A stretch of 64,000 nt of DNA. It comes from Terriglobus sp. TAA 43 (GTDB taxonomy: Bacteria > Acidobacteriota > Terriglobia > Terriglobales > Acidobacteriaceae). Positions 41,929-51,797 of this stretch are shown one piece after another. Location: positions 496,001 through 560,000 of the forward strand of contig NZ_JUGR01000002.1 of NCBI RefSeq assembly GCF_000800015.1, in the 5' to 3' direction. The notes beneath the pieces were generated by a model, which saw only the letters and a program-made list of their open reading frames with translations, was not told the DNA's origin and ran no database searches. The position numbers and the translations under genes are program-made. The number at the start of each line of letters is the position of its first letter. Position 1 is the stretch's first letter.

Positions 41929-44475
41929 CTATCCCTTCACAACGAGGTTGACCATCTTGCCGGGGACAAAGATCTCCTTGACGATGGTCTTGCCTGCAAT
42001 GCGTGCTGCCACCTTCTCATCGGCCTTTGCCGCGGCCTTGATAGTGTCTGCGTCAGCGGCTGCGTCAACCTTGATGACGTTGACGAGTTTGCCGTTGACC
42101 TGCACGGGGATTTCGATTTCATCTTCGCGCGCGAGCTCTGCATCTGCGATGGGCCAGGGCTGACGGAAGACGATGCCGGTGTGACCGAGCTCTGTCCACA
42201 GTTCCTGCGAGAGGAACGGAGCGAACGGTGCGAGCAACAGCACGAGGCCGCGGAAGACTTCGCGGATGGTTGCGGGCGAGATGTCGCCGTTGTCCATCTT
42301 CGCTTCGCTGGCGGAGATTTCATTCACCAGCATCATCACGGAAGCGATGCAGGTGTTGAAGTGCCAGCGACCGCTGAAGTCCAACGTGATCTTCGCGATG
42401 GTTTGGTGCAATGTGCGCAGGAGGTGCTGACCGTCGACGCTCAGGCCTTCGAGGGTCTGCGTGTGTTCTGTTGCGCGATGCAGCGCGGCGTACTTGGTGG
42501 TGAGGCGATGCACGCGCGAGAGGAAGCGATAGACGCCAGCGACACCTTCTTCCTGCCACTCCAGATCGCGGTCTGGCGGTGCAGCGAACAAGGCGTACAT
42601 ACGCGTTGCGTCTGCGCCGTACTTCGCGATCATGTCGTCGGGCGAGACGACGTTGCCCTTGGACTTGGACATCTTCGCGCCGTTCTTGATGACCATGCCC
42701 TGCGTGAACAGGCGCGTTGCGGGCTCGCTGTTCTTGATGAGACCGATGTCGCGCATGACCTTCGTCCAGTAGCGCGAGTAGATCAGGTGCAGGATCGCGT
42801 GTTCGACGCCGCCGATGTACTGGTCGATGGGGAACCAGTAATTTGCGGCTTCGCTAGCGAAGGGCGCGGTGTTGTTGCGCGCGTCGGTATAGCGATAGAA
42901 GTACCAGGACGAATCGACGAAGGTGTCCATGGTGTCTGTCTCGCGACGCGCGGGACCGTCGCAGTTCGGACACGTCGTATTGACGAAGTCTTCTGCACGC
43001 GAGAGCGGTGAGCCATCGACGACTGCGAGGTCAACGTTCTCTGGCAACAGTACGGGCAACTGATTTTCCGGCACTGGCTGCATGCCGCACTTGTCGCAGT
43101 AGACGACAGGGATGGGTGTGCCCCAGTAACGCTGGCGCGAGACGCCCCAGTCCTTCAGGCGATAGGTGGTGGTCTTTTTGCCGAAGCCGTTCTTCTCTGC
43201 GAAGGACGACATCTTGTCCTGCGCTTCGAGCACGGCTTCGCCGGTCCATTCGCCGCTGTCGATCAACACAGATTCTGCCTTGTCGGTGTAGGGCAAAGGC
43301 AGGTCGTCGGTGTCGAGGTTGGGCGCGATGACTCGCTTAATGGGCAGGCCGTACTTCGTTGCGAACTCGAAGTCGCGTTCGTCGTGCGCGGGCACGCTCA
43401 TGACTGCGCCGGTGCCGTAACCGGAGAGCACGTAGTTGGCGATCCACACCGGCAGCTTCTCGCCCGTGAAGGGGTTGATGACGAAACGGCCTGTGGGGAC
43501 GCCGTGCTTTGGCAGTTCGCCCAGCATGTCGGTGTCGCGTGCGGTCTTCTGCTCGGCGAGCATCTTGTCGACTTCGACGGACAGCTCCGCGTCCCCACCA
43601 GCCCAGTGCTGGACGATGGGATGATCCGGTGCAAGCTGCAAGGATGACGCGCCGAAGATGGTGTCAATGCGCGTGGTGAAGACCGTTATGGTCATGTTGT
43701 CCGTGCATTGATCGACGGCAAACGTGACTTCAGCACCTTCGCTGCGGCCGATCCAGTTGCGCTGCATAACGCGCACCTTCTCCGGCCAGCCTTCGAGATT
43801 GTCGAGGCCGTCGAGCAGTTCGTCTGCATAGTTGGTGATGCGGAAGAACCACTGCGTGAGGTCGCGCTGTTCAACCAGCGTGTCTTCATGGCGCCAGCAG
43901 CAGCCTGCGATGACCTGCTCGTTGGCGAGCACGGTGTTGCAGTTGGGGCACCAGTTGACCTTGCTCTTGCGGCGGAAGGCGAGGTCGCGCTTCAGCATTT
44001 CCAGGAAGAGCCACTGGTTCCAGCGATAGTACTCGGGCAGGCAGGTGGTGACTTCGCGCGACCAGTCATACGACAGGCCCATGCGCTGCATCTGCTTGCG
44101 CATTTCCGCGATGTTGCTCAGCGTCCATTCGCGCGGGGCTGTGTTGTTCTTGATGGCTGCGTTTTCAGCAGGCAGACCGAAGCTGTCCCAGCCCATGGGG
44201 TGCAGGACGTTGAAGCCGTTCATCCACTGGTAGCGTGCGAGGGCGTCGCCGATGGAGTAGTTGCGGACGTGGCCCATGTGCAGCTTGCCGGAAGGGTACG
44301 GGAGCATTTCCAGCACGTAATACTTCGGTTTTTTGCTGGTGGCGATGGGGTCTGCGGCGTACAGCGATGGGTCAGCATCCCAGACGGCCTGCAGGCGCGG
44401 CTCAATCTCGTTGGGCTGGTAGCGCTTCGGCTCTTCGGGCGCGGTGGTCTGTTCGACGATCTGTTCGGAAGACAT
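41929..44475 (-). CDS. leuS: Leucyl-tRNA synthetase
   Basis: Class I aminoacyl-tRNA synthetase charging tRNA-Leu. Signature HMGH (66-69, in [18 protein letters not shown]), CP1 editing domain (threonine-rich [12 protein letters not shown], and [15 protein letters not shown]), four-cysteine zinc-like pairs (CPNCNT and CDKCGMQPV region), catalytic KMSKS ([16 protein letters not shown]), and the anticodon-binding and C-terminal domains. Start ATG 44475 ([10 protein letters not shown]); TACAAT ends 9 nt upstream and AAAGG is 3 nt upstream. 848 aa, normal length. Confidence 0.98.
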   Translation of the reverse strand: MSSEQIVEQTTAPEEPKRYQPNEIEPRLQAVWDADPSLYAADPIATSKKPKYYVLEMLPYPSGKLHMGHVRNYSIGDALARYQWMNGFNVLHPMGWDSFGLPAENAAIKNNTAPREWTLSNIAEMRKQMQRMGLSYDWSREVTTCLPEYYRWNQWLFLEMLKRDLAFRRKSKVNWCPNCNTVLANEQVIAGCCWRHEDTLVEQRDLTQWFFRITNYADELLDGLDNLEGWPEKVRVMQRNWIGRSEGAEVTFAVDQCTDNMTITVFTTRIDTIFGASSLQLAPDHPIVQHWAGGDAELSVEVDKMLAEQKTARDTDMLGELPKHGVPTGRFVINPFTGEKLPVWIANYVLSGYGTGAVMSVPAHDERDFEFATKYGLPIKRVIAPNLDTDDLPLPYTDKAESVLIDSGEWTGEAVLEAQDKMSSFAEKNGFGKKTTTYRLKDWGVSRQRYWGTPIPVVYCDKCGMQPVPENQLPVLLPENVDLAVVDGSPLSRAEDFVNTTCPNCDGPARRETDTMDTFVDSSWYFYRYTDARNNTAPFASEAANYWFPIDQYIGGVEHAILHLIYSRYWTKVMRDIGLIKNSEPATRLFTQGMVIKNGAKMSKSKGNVVSPDDMIAKYGADATRMYALFAAPPDRDLEWQEEGVAGVYRFLSRVHRLTTKYAALHRATEHTQTLEGLSVDGQHLLRTLHQTIAKITLDFSGRWHFNTCIASVMMLVNEISASEAKMDNGDISPATIREVFRGLVLLLAPFAPFLSQELWTELGHTGIVFRQPWPIADAELAREDEIEIPVQVNGKLVNVIKVDAAADADTIKAAAKADEKVAARIAGKTIVKEIFVPGKMVNLVVKG

Positions 44476-44534
44476 GCACCTTTTATTGTAGGCCGCGCCG
44501 GTGTTTCTACTCCACACCGACGCGGCTGTGGGTT

Positions 44535-45134
44535 TTATGCGGCGGTTGCGGCGTATGCGCGGGGTGTGGGACGCAGGAGTTGGCGCGGTGTTTTGTGGGC
44601 ATCGCGGCGGAGAAGTTTCTTGCCGCGCATCAGGTGGCCTTCCACGCTACGTGGCGTGGCTCCGCGACGGGCTGCGATGGTTTCGACCGAGAGTTCGTCA
44701 AAGTAGCGCATGCGGAGGACCGCCTGGGTTCCTGCGGGCAGACGCTCCATGCGCAGTAGCAGGATGCTGTGGTCTTCGTTGCGAAGGAGTGCGCGTTCCG
44801 GGGTTTCCATGTGGTCGGCGCGCTGCATTTCAAACTCCGAGAGCAGCAGCGGGTCTTCATCAATGGACGCGGCGAGACGCACCTTCTGCGAACGCAGTAG
44901 GGCCAGCGCTTTGTTGATGACGATGCTGGTGAACCATGTCTTCCACTGGGCGTCTTCACGGAAGCCGTCGAGCGCTTTCCATGCGGAATAAAAGGCGTTC
45001 TGCAGGACGTCTTCCGCGTCGTGCTCGTTGTGCAGGATGCGGTGGGCGATGCGCAGAAAGTAATTGCGATGATCCACGACGAGTTGCAGGAGGCGCTGCT
45101 GGCGCTCTGATGTGGTGGGGCAGGCAGATGTCAT
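44535..45134 (-). CDS. ECF-type RNA polymerase sigma factor
   Basis: 199-aa sigma70-family ECF factor. Region 2: [29 protein letters not shown] and the [14 protein letters not shown] segment. Region 4: [20 protein letters not shown]-like with the [23 protein letters not shown]. The tail ([12 protein letters not shown]) is unstructured. Start ATG with GGAGAG 7 nt upstream. No recognisable anti-sigma factor follows; a small membrane-anchored protein is encoded 65 bp upstream on the same strand and is the only nearby candidate partner. Target regulon unknown. Confidence 0.92.
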   Translation of the reverse strand: MTSACPTTSERQQRLLQLVVDHRNYFLRIAHRILHNEHDAEDVLQNAFYSAWKALDGFREDAQWKTWFTSIVINKALALLRSQKVRLAASIDEDPLLLSEFEMQRADHMETPERALLRNEDHSILLLRMERLPAGTQAVLRMRYFDELSVETIAARRGATPRSVEGHLMRGKKLLRRDAHKTPRQLLRPTPRAYAATAA

Positions 45135-45199
45135 GGCGAAACTCTCCGTTGGGTGCCAAACAAGAAGGAACTGCGCGCAAACAAAGCTGCGCGAGGGCT

Positions 45200-45562
45200 T
45201 CAGGCGACGGAGAGTGCTGGCGGTGGTCGGAAGAGAAGTGGTGGAGGCCAGAGGCCCGGTGATGCGGGTGGGACTGAATCTGTGCGCTGCCGAAGCGGCG
45301 TTATATGGGGCTGGGGAGCCTCCATTGCGATGGTCAGGTCGAGAGCAGGAGATTCCTCTGCCTGCGCGACTTCCGCAGCGACCTTCTCCACGCGCTCACG
45401 CTGCGACATGGACGCCACTGTGCCACCGGCACGGGCATTCAGCCTGCCGGGGATGTGGTTGAACTTGAGCGTGTAGGTGGATTGGACCGTGAACATGCCG
45501 AACAGGCCTGTGAGTGCCAGCAGGAACCAGAAGCAGCGCGCTTTTGCCCGGATGGAGACCAT
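45200..45562 (-). CDS. Small membrane-anchored protein upstream of ECF sigma factor
   Basis: 120 aa from ATG 45562, with ACAAGGAC directly before it. One N-terminal hydrophobic helix after a basic start (RAKARCFWFLLALTGLFGMFTV), then a mature part with QRERVEKVAAEVAQAEE and a Pro-rich C-terminus (PPASPGLWPPPLLFRPPP). The frame is open further upstream but overlaps the divergent sulfurtransferase. No family known. Orientation and proximity suggest co-expression with the ECF sigma gene; a role as an atypical anti-sigma factor is speculative because it lacks a cytoplasmic N-terminal domain. Confidence 0.55.
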   Translation of the reverse strand: MVSIRAKARCFWFLLALTGLFGMFTVQSTYTLKFNHIPGRLNARAGGTVASMSQRERVEKVAAEVAQAEESPALDLTIAMEAPQPHITPLRQRTDSVPPASPGLWPPPLLFRPPPALSVA

Positions 45563-45628
45563 GTCCTTGTTTCTATGAGACTCCGAATGGCGCTGAAGGT
45601 CAACCCGGTGGCTGCTAACCTGAGATTT

Positions 45629-46465
45629 ATGAACCTGATTGTGAATACGCAGTGGGTAGCGGATCGGCTGGGCGACAAGAAGCTGGTTCTGGTGGATGCG
45701 ACGATGCCTCCGGTGGGTGTGACGCCTCCGGTAGACACGCGTGGGCGCTATGTGGCGGAGCATCTGCCGGGTGCTGTTTTCTTTTCGATTGATGACCTTA
45801 GCGACCATTCCTCGGCGCTACCGCATACTCTGCCCTCCGCCGAGAGCTTTGGCGCGAGCATGCAGGCGCTGGGCATTGGGAAGGACGACACCATCGTTGT
45901 CTACGAGCAGGTGGGGGTGTTCTCTGCCCCGCGTGCGATGTGGATGCTGCGCAGCTTCGGCGCGACGGATGTGCACCTGCTGGATGGCGGTCTGGACGCC
46001 TGGAAGGCTGCCGCTTTGCCCACGGAGAGCGGTGAGGTCGCGCGGGAGCGTGCGTCGTTTGCGGCGGAGTTGAAGCCGGGAGTGATGACTACGTTTGCGG
46101 AGTTGCAAGGAAAGATTGCTGGCGTCGAGCAGATTCTGGATGCGAGAGCGCAGGGTCGGTTTGATGGCACGGCACCGGAGCCCCGTGCTGGCTTGTCGTC
46201 GGGGCATATGCCGGGTGCTGTGAATGCTCCGTTTATGGAGCTGGCGGTGAATGGGAAGATCAAGTCGCCGGAGGAACTGCGGGAGTACTTTGCGGCTAAG
46301 GGTGTTGATCTTTCGCAGCCTTGCACGACGACGTGTGGTTCGGGTGTGACGGCGGCGGTGGTTTCGCTGGCGCTGGAGTTAGCCGGGGCTGAGAAGTTGA
46401 GTTTGTATGACGGTTCGTGGGCGGAGTATGCTTCGCGGCCGGAAGCGGTGATTGTTAAGAGTTAG
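45629..46465 (+). CDS. Sulfurtransferase with two rhodanese domains
   Basis: 278-aa tandem rhodanese (thiosulfate or 3-mercaptopyruvate sulfurtransferase). N-terminal inactive domain: VLVDATMPPVG, YVAEHLPGAVFFSIDDLSD, DTIVVYEQVG. C-terminal domain with the active Cys in TTCGSGVTA; the CGSGVT loop is the 3-mercaptopyruvate-type rather than CRKGVT, so mercaptopyruvate is the likelier donor. Start ATG 45629 has TAACCT 7 nt upstream and no Shine-Dalgarno. Divergent from the small membrane protein. A strong terminator follows. Confidence 0.92.
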   Translation: MNLIVNTQWVADRLGDKKLVLVDATMPPVGVTPPVDTRGRYVAEHLPGAVFFSIDDLSDHSSALPHTLPSAESFGASMQALGIGKDDTIVVYEQVGVFSAPRAMWMLRSFGATDVHLLDGGLDAWKAAALPTESGEVARERASFAAELKPGVMTTFAELQGKIAGVEQILDARAQGRFDGTAPEPRAGLSSGHMPGAVNAPFMELAVNGKIKSPEELREYFAAKGVDLSQPCTTTCGSGVTAAVVSLALELAGAEKLSLYDGSWAEYASRPEAVIVKS

Positions 46466-46536
46466 TTTTACTACTTAACTTATCCACTTCCCTCAGCATC
46501 ACCGTGTGATGCTTCGCTAGTTGTGGTCACTGAAAT

Positions 46537-46572
46537 ACACAAAGGGCACGGATGTCTCCGTGCCCTTTGTGT
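46537..46572. terminator. Bidirectional terminator
   Basis: ACACAAAGGGCACGGA (46537-46552), loop TGTC, TCCGTGCCCTTTGTGT (46557-46572): 16-bp perfect stem between the convergent sulfurtransferase and VWFA genes. Confidence 0.85.
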
Positions 46573-46587
46573 TGTTTGCAGTTTCGC

Positions 46588-48741
46588 TTAGCGTGCGATG
46601 GCCATGGGGCCTCGCCATGTGGCGATGCGGTTGCCTGCAGGGTCGAGGACGGTGACCTGGATGTCGTACTCGCCTGCGGTAAGGTTTGTGAGCGGCACCT
46701 TCATGCGGATGGGTGTGGTTCCGAGGCGGCTTTCGGCGATGGGTTCGGCCTTGACTGCCTGCGTTTCCATTGCTTTCTTGCCATCGCGGAAGATGGAGAC
46801 GTATGCCACCAGGGGTCCGCGAGCTGAAGCTGCAGGAGCCGCAGCGCCGGGTGTGGCTGGAGCCGTTGCAGGTGCTGCCGGTGCGCCCTGATACGCCTGC
46901 AGCAGGATCTCAAGGTCGCGGTCTGTGCGGAAGACGCGTGTGACCGATGGGATGAGTTTGCCTTCGGCGCTCATCAGCGGATTCACCGCGTCGGCCTTGG
47001 CCTGATCCTTACCCTTCATGGTGTTGAAGAGTGCGGATTTGGTGTCGACGCGCTGGTTGCTGAGGATGACAGAGCTGATGGGCAGCTTCTTCGTTTCCTT
47101 GTTCAGGTTCGGAATGATGAAGCTGCTCTGGTAGGTGCCAATGCGGCCCGTTTCGTCGTCGCGTGCGAGGAACTTGATGCTGTAGCGACCCGGCAGCAGC
47201 GTGAAGCCAGTGCTGTATTCAATGGGACGCTTGGCGAGTTCTGCAGCGGTAGCGTCACTGATCTTTACGTCGACGTTGTCGCGCAGATTGGTGACAGTGT
47301 TGCCGCCGATTTCATCTTTGATTTCGCAGACGAAGTCGATGACGGTGTGTTCACTGCCGAACTTCTTTGCGAGTGCGAGCTCGCGGCCGGGGATCTTGAC
47401 CGTGAGCGGAACGAAGTACTCTGCACGATTGAGCTGGAAGTAATTCAACTCCATCGCGATGGTGAGTTCGGTGATGGGGTCGCCGAGCATGAGCGCGTCT
47501 TCTAACTGACGCTCTTTTTCGGTGCCGTTGAACTTACCGAATTCCTTGTTCGCGTAGTAGCCTTTGCGATAGTCGAGCGAGGCATTGAGCGAATCGGCAA
47601 CGGTGATCTTGATCTTGCGGAATGCGCCGTTGAGCGAGGTGTTCGTTGTGTAGTAGCCGATGAGGTAGTAGTCGGTGATGGCCTTCTGCGCGCGAACGAT
47701 GCCTGCGTTGAGATCGTTGTTGTCAAAGAAGGATTTGCCGCCGGTGTCTGCAGCGAGCGCGTAGAGCGTGTCCTGCGACTGCTGGAAGCGATCGTTGACG
47801 GCGGTTGCAGATGCGCCGCTATACATGCCCTGACCGCCGGGTGAGGCTTGCGATGCATCACCGAGCGGTGCGCTGGCGACGAGACCACGTGCGTCGATGG
47901 GCCAGAAGGAAACACCGGATTTCACGGCAGTTTCAACGGTTGCGTGGAGCTGCGCCTGATTGTCGTTGCCATTGAGACGAAGGCCGCTGGCGAAGTAGAG
48001 AAGAATCTTCTTCTCGTTCATGGCGCCGAGCATGGTGGCTGCTGTTTGCAACGCGGAGAGCTGACGGTCGGTGTTGAAGATGTTGAACTCGCCGGAGTCC
48101 TGACCGAAGGCTGCGCCTGTGTCTGCGCTGCTGTCGTCGCTGACGGATTCGTCATTGCCCTGCCCTTCGCCCACGATCATGGTTTCGAGGATGGAGAGCA
48201 TCTTGTTGCGATCCTGCGAGAAGTCCTGCAGAACGTCGACGGAGCCGCCCTGATAACGCAGGATGGAGACGAGATCGGCAGAGGTCATCTGGGTGCGGAT
48301 GAATTTTTCCGCAGACTGCAATGCGCGTAACTGATCGTCAGGACGCATGGCCGTCATGTCGAAATACATGGCGATGAGGCGCTTGTCCTTGTACTGCGCA
48401 GACTGCTGAAACGACGTGCGCGCGAGCTTTTTGTAGATCTTGACCTGTTCGTCGTTGGGGTCCTGCTTGGGCAGCGGCTCGGCGTCGACGGGCAACGATT
48501 CATGCTCGAAGACGCGGATCTTCTGCGGTGTGCCGTCTTCCGTTACGGTGAAGTCGTTGGCGGTGAGGTTGGGGATGAACTTGCCGCTCTTGTCCTTGAT
48601 AACGACAGCTTCAGTCACGAGTTGTGACTTGACGCTAAGCGTGTATGAGCCGTCCTGTCCCTGCGGCTGATTGGTGCCAATCTGCTGCGATACGGCCGAG
48701 GTTGCGAGCGCGAGGGTTGCGATGAGTACGAGAGATTTCAT
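46588..48741 (-). CDS. Secreted acidobacterial VWFA-related protein
   Basis: 717 aa; signal peptide 1-18 (SLVLIATLALATSAVS). Matches the acidobacterial VWFA-related group (TIGR03436 type): VTEAVVIKDKSGKFIPNLTA followed by DFTVTEDGTPQKI, then a VWA fold starting RLIAMYFDMTAMRPDD, where the MIDAS is degenerate (DMTAM instead of DxSxS). Two later beta domains include LNYFQLNRAEYFVPLTVKIPG and, at the C-terminus, IRMKVPLTNLTAGEYDIQV. An Ala/Pro-rich linker (GAPAAPATAPATPG) joins them. Role unknown; probably surface or periplasmic contacts. Last gene of the cluster, 2 bp after the receptor gene. Confidence 0.9.
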   Translation of the reverse strand: MKSLVLIATLALATSAVSQQIGTNQPQGQDGSYTLSVKSQLVTEAVVIKDKSGKFIPNLTANDFTVTEDGTPQKIRVFEHESLPVDAEPLPKQDPNDEQVKIYKKLARTSFQQSAQYKDKRLIAMYFDMTAMRPDDQLRALQSAEKFIRTQMTSADLVSILRYQGGSVDVLQDFSQDRNKMLSILETMIVGEGQGNDESVSDDSSADTGAAFGQDSGEFNIFNTDRQLSALQTAATMLGAMNEKKILLYFASGLRLNGNDNQAQLHATVETAVKSGVSFWPIDARGLVASAPLGDASQASPGGQGMYSGASATAVNDRFQQSQDTLYALAADTGGKSFFDNNDLNAGIVRAQKAITDYYLIGYYTTNTSLNGAFRKIKITVADSLNASLDYRKGYYANKEFGKFNGTEKERQLEDALMLGDPITELTIAMELNYFQLNRAEYFVPLTVKIPGRELALAKKFGSEHTVIDFVCEIKDEIGGNTVTNLRDNVDVKISDATAAELAKRPIEYSTGFTLLPGRYSIKFLARDDETGRIGTYQSSFIIPNLNKETKKLPISSVILSNQRVDTKSALFNTMKGKDQAKADAVNPLMSAEGKLIPSVTRVFRTDRDLEILLQAYQGAPAAPATAPATPGAAAPAASARGPLVAYVSIFRDGKKAMETQAVKAEPIAESRLGTTPIRMKVPLTNLTAGEYDIQVTVLDPAGNRIATWRGPMAIAR

Positions 48742-48743
48742 GG

Positions 48744-51700
48744 TTAGAAGCGAAGCCTCCCGCTGAGTTGGAATTGTCGCATGTCCCTCGCTGCCGCAGG
48801 CAGGCCGAAGGTGGTTGCGGGAAGGGTGGTGACCCAGCCCGTGTAGACGACGTGGTTCAGGATATTGGTGCTGTCGACACGGAGTTCGAAGCTGTACGGG
48901 TCGCGGAACTTGAAGACACGTGCCAATGAGGTATCCAATGTGACGGAGTTGGGGCCTTCGATGGAGTAGCGACCCGCGTTGCCGAACTGGCCGTTCGACG
49001 GCGTTGCGTATGCGGCGGAGTTGAGATGGTAGCCGGTGGGCGCTGCGTAAACATCTGCACCCGTGCGATTCGGGCGAAGGATGTTGGTAAAGCCTGTGCC
49101 GGGAATCGTGGACACAACGATGGGCGTTTGTGGCAGGCCGCTGCCCGCAGCGAACTCGGATGCGATGGTCCACTGCTTGAGCAGTTTGCCGCGCCAGCCC
49201 GTCATGAGTGTTCCGCCGCCCATGCCCATGCCGCTGGTGTATTGCAGCGTGAACTTCAACAGATGACGCTGATCGAAGGAAGAACGGCTGCGCTCTGCAC
49301 GGAGGTTCAACCAGTCCTGCGCAACGGATTCAGGCGGCGTGTTGTAAGCCGTGAGAGCCGATGAGACTGCCGTAGCGTTTGTGCCGCCACCGCCGAGGAA
49401 TGCGGCGTTGTCGATGGAGTGGGCAAAGACGTAATCCAGCGTTGCGGTGAATCCGCTGCGCAGACGACGGCGCAACTGCACTTCACCCGAGTGACGGATG
49501 GCGTTGGCGTACGAAGTACGGTAGACGAAGCCACGCGGGCAGGAGGCGCATGTAGCGGTGCCGCCGGGCGCGTAGGTGTTGGGCAGAAATTCCTGCGGCA
49601 CGTGCGTTCCCTTGGAACCGAGATACGTTCCGGTGAGCACGATGGAGCCGGGCAGGTCCTGCTGCACACTCAGTTTCCATATCTGCGCATAGCCGGTGCG
49701 GAAGTTGGGATCGATGGCGAAGGTGTTCGAGGTTGTTCCGGCGCAGTTAATGAAGCCATTCGCCATGGTGAGCGGGCAGGTGGCGCTGCGGGAGACGTTG
49801 AGGCTGGTGGACAGCGGCGACTGTTGCGACATGGACTCTGCCGCATTGAGATAGACAGACGTGTCCGCGTAAATACCGTAGCCACCTCGGATAACAAGTG
49901 GCTGCGCGGGCAGAGGACGCCATGCGAAAGCAAAGCGCGGCTGGAATTTGCGGAAGTCCGGACGTACAAGCGAAGACGGATAGTGTTCGCCGGTGAGTGG
50001 ACCAACGGGGCTATAGCCAAGCACGGGCTGGGCATTGGTGAATCCTGGCAGGACGTCGAGATTGACCAGGCGGCCTTTCAACTCGGTATTGGGTGAGCCG
50101 TAGTCCCAGCGAATGCCAGTGGTGAGCGTGAGTTCCGGCTTGATGCGCCAGTCGTCCGTGACGAAGAGACCAGTGACGGACTGACGGAAGTACTTGTCCG
50201 CGTTGCCGTAAGCGACTCTGCTGGCAGAGGGCACACCGAGGAGGAAATCTGCGAAGTCATTGCCGGATGCGGCGCCGGTGAAGGTGAAGTTGCCGCGCGG
50301 GTTGGACTGTGCGAGCTGGTTGAACTGCTGCCGGCGGTAGTCGCCACCGAAAGTGACGGTGTGACGGCGATGCGTCCACGTCGCTTCGACGGAGACGGCA
50401 TCGGTTCGATTGCGGTCAAAAGCGCTGATGCCGTCGGTAAGCCCGGCGATGCCGCTGGAGAAGCTAAGCGCTGGCGGGCCCCAGTTCGTGGGGTCCTGAT
50501 TGTTGCCCGTGATGCCTGCGTTGCCGCTGATGTTGACGCGGTTCGCGAAGAACGGCGTGATGTCCGTGCGCAGACGCGAGAAGCGATAGCTGGTATCGAC
50601 GAACAACTGGTGCGGGAAGCGATGCTGCCAGTGCACGTTGGTGTCGATGCCAAAGGTCTTGGTGGTGTCACGGAACTGGAAGAGATTTGCAGTGTCCGAA
50701 CGCAGATTGCGGAAGGCAAATCCACCAAAGAACGAATCTCGGCGACCGATGGATTTATCCAGGCGCATTTGCATTGCGTCCGCGTGCGTGCCGTTTACGA
50801 CCTGTGTCTGGTAGTTGTAACTGGTGTTGCCGGTGATGTTGGGTAACGGATACAGCGCGAGCAGTGCCGCAGCCTGCTGGCTGATGGGCACCGGCCCAAC
50901 GACGGGAAGACCAGTGGCTGGATTCACGATGGTACCGGCAACGATGCCATTGCGTTGATCCGTTGTGGGTACAAGACCGGGAATGGTGCTGGCGTTGTTA
51001 TCGCGCGTCCACTGATAGAGGACGAAGAAGTTTGGCCCGTTGTAGAAGAGATGCGGGATGCGGATGGGGCCGCCAATGGCAGCGAGGCCGGTGAACTGCG
51101 TGTACGACGGCTTGGGCAGTTGTAGGCCGGTCACGGAGTACTGCTTGGCATCGAAAGGCGATGCACTGAGCTGGAAGCCAGCGCTGCCGGTATATAGCTT
51201 CTTGCTGCCGGCGCGACGCGAACCGAAGGCCTGTGCAAGCGAATACTTGCTGGTGGCGGCGTTGTTCTCGCTGCCGTTGATGAGCATGCCGTCGGCACTC
51301 TTATCTGGCTCTGCCGAAGCGGCCGAGTCAGATGGCGGTGGCGGCGGAGCCGAGGTATCACCAGCGTCCTTCGCCTTTCCTTTCGCTACGGGCTTTTCCA
51401 CTGTGGCGGTAACGACCGGCGCAGGCGCGTTGGGCAGCATGGCCTTTGCGGAAGCAAGCACTTCTGCAAGCGGCATCATCTGCAACTCCACCGGCGCAGC
51501 AGGCGTTATCTCCGGGATGGTCACGGTCGCGTCGACAGCGCGGAAGCCCTGCATCTCCATGTGGAGGTGCCACTGTCCCGAATCAATCGTTGGGAATTGG
51601 AAGATGCCCTGTGCGTCGGTGGTGGCGACGAGCTTCTTGTCGCCCTGCGTGGCCGTGACCGTGACACCGGGCAACGGCAGGCCGTTGGTGAGTACGCGTC

Positions 51701-51797
51701 CGTGATGCTCTGCGGCAGAGGCCGTCACTGCGGAGAGAAATAGCAGCGCTGCTGCGGAAGGGCGCGCCTTCGATTGAATGGACAATGCTCGGATCAA
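48744..51797 (-). CDS. Oar-like TonB-dependent receptor
   Basis: 1017-aa outer-membrane protein. Signal peptide about 1-29, carboxypeptidase-regulatory-like domain (30-105: GRVLTNGLPLPGVTVTAT, TTDAQGIFQFPTI), a long low-complexity linker (AKGKAKDAGDTSAPPPPPSD), a plug-like segment and a large beta-barrel ending in an aromatic residue (QLSGRLRF). Barrel sections such as FFGGFAFRNLRSD, FNQLAQSNPRGNFTF and ATLDYVFAHSIDNA are typical of Oar-type receptors abundant in Acidobacteriota. It probably imports a polymer fragment using TonB. It starts with TTG immediately after the TGA of the upstream DUF3738 gene, so translation is coupled. Substrate unknown. Confidence 0.92.
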   Translation of the reverse strand: MIRALSIQSKARPSAAALLFLSAVTASAAEHHGRVLTNGLPLPGVTVTATQGDKKLVATTDAQGIFQFPTIDSGQWHLHMEMQGFRAVDATVTIPEITPAAPVELQMMPLAEVLASAKAMLPNAPAPVVTATVEKPVAKGKAKDAGDTSAPPPPPSDSAASAEPDKSADGMLINGSENNAATSKYSLAQAFGSRRAGSKKLYTGSAGFQLSASPFDAKQYSVTGLQLPKPSYTQFTGLAAIGGPIRIPHLFYNGPNFFVLYQWTRDNNASTIPGLVPTTDQRNGIVAGTIVNPATGLPVVGPVPISQQAAALLALYPLPNITGNTSYNYQTQVVNGTHADAMQMRLDKSIGRRDSFFGGFAFRNLRSDTANLFQFRDTTKTFGIDTNVHWQHRFPHQLFVDTSYRFSRLRTDITPFFANRVNISGNAGITGNNQDPTNWGPPALSFSSGIAGLTDGISAFDRNRTDAVSVEATWTHRRHTVTFGGDYRRQQFNQLAQSNPRGNFTFTGAASGNDFADFLLGVPSASRVAYGNADKYFRQSVTGLFVTDDWRIKPELTLTTGIRWDYGSPNTELKGRLVNLDVLPGFTNAQPVLGYSPVGPLTGEHYPSSLVRPDFRKFQPRFAFAWRPLPAQPLVIRGGYGIYADTSVYLNAAESMSQQSPLSTSLNVSRSATCPLTMANGFINCAGTTSNTFAIDPNFRTGYAQIWKLSVQQDLPGSIVLTGTYLGSKGTHVPQEFLPNTYAPGGTATCASCPRGFVYRTSYANAIRHSGEVQLRRRLRSGFTATLDYVFAHSIDNAAFLGGGGTNATAVSSALTAYNTPPESVAQDWLNLRAERSRSSFDQRHLLKFTLQYTSGMGMGGGTLMTGWRGKLLKQWTIASEFAAGSGLPQTPIVVSTIPGTGFTNILRPNRTGADVYAAPTGYHLNSAAYATPSNGQFGNAGRYSIEGPNSVTLDTSLARVFKFRDPYSFELRVDSTNILNHVVYTGWVTTLPATTFGLPAAARDMRQFQLSGRLRF

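Noticed and set aside
40964-42163. 399-codon plus-strand frame
   Set aside because: Lies antisense to the leuS end and the next membrane protein; composition (repeated Asp/Glu/His/Ala) and lack of homology indicate a shadow.
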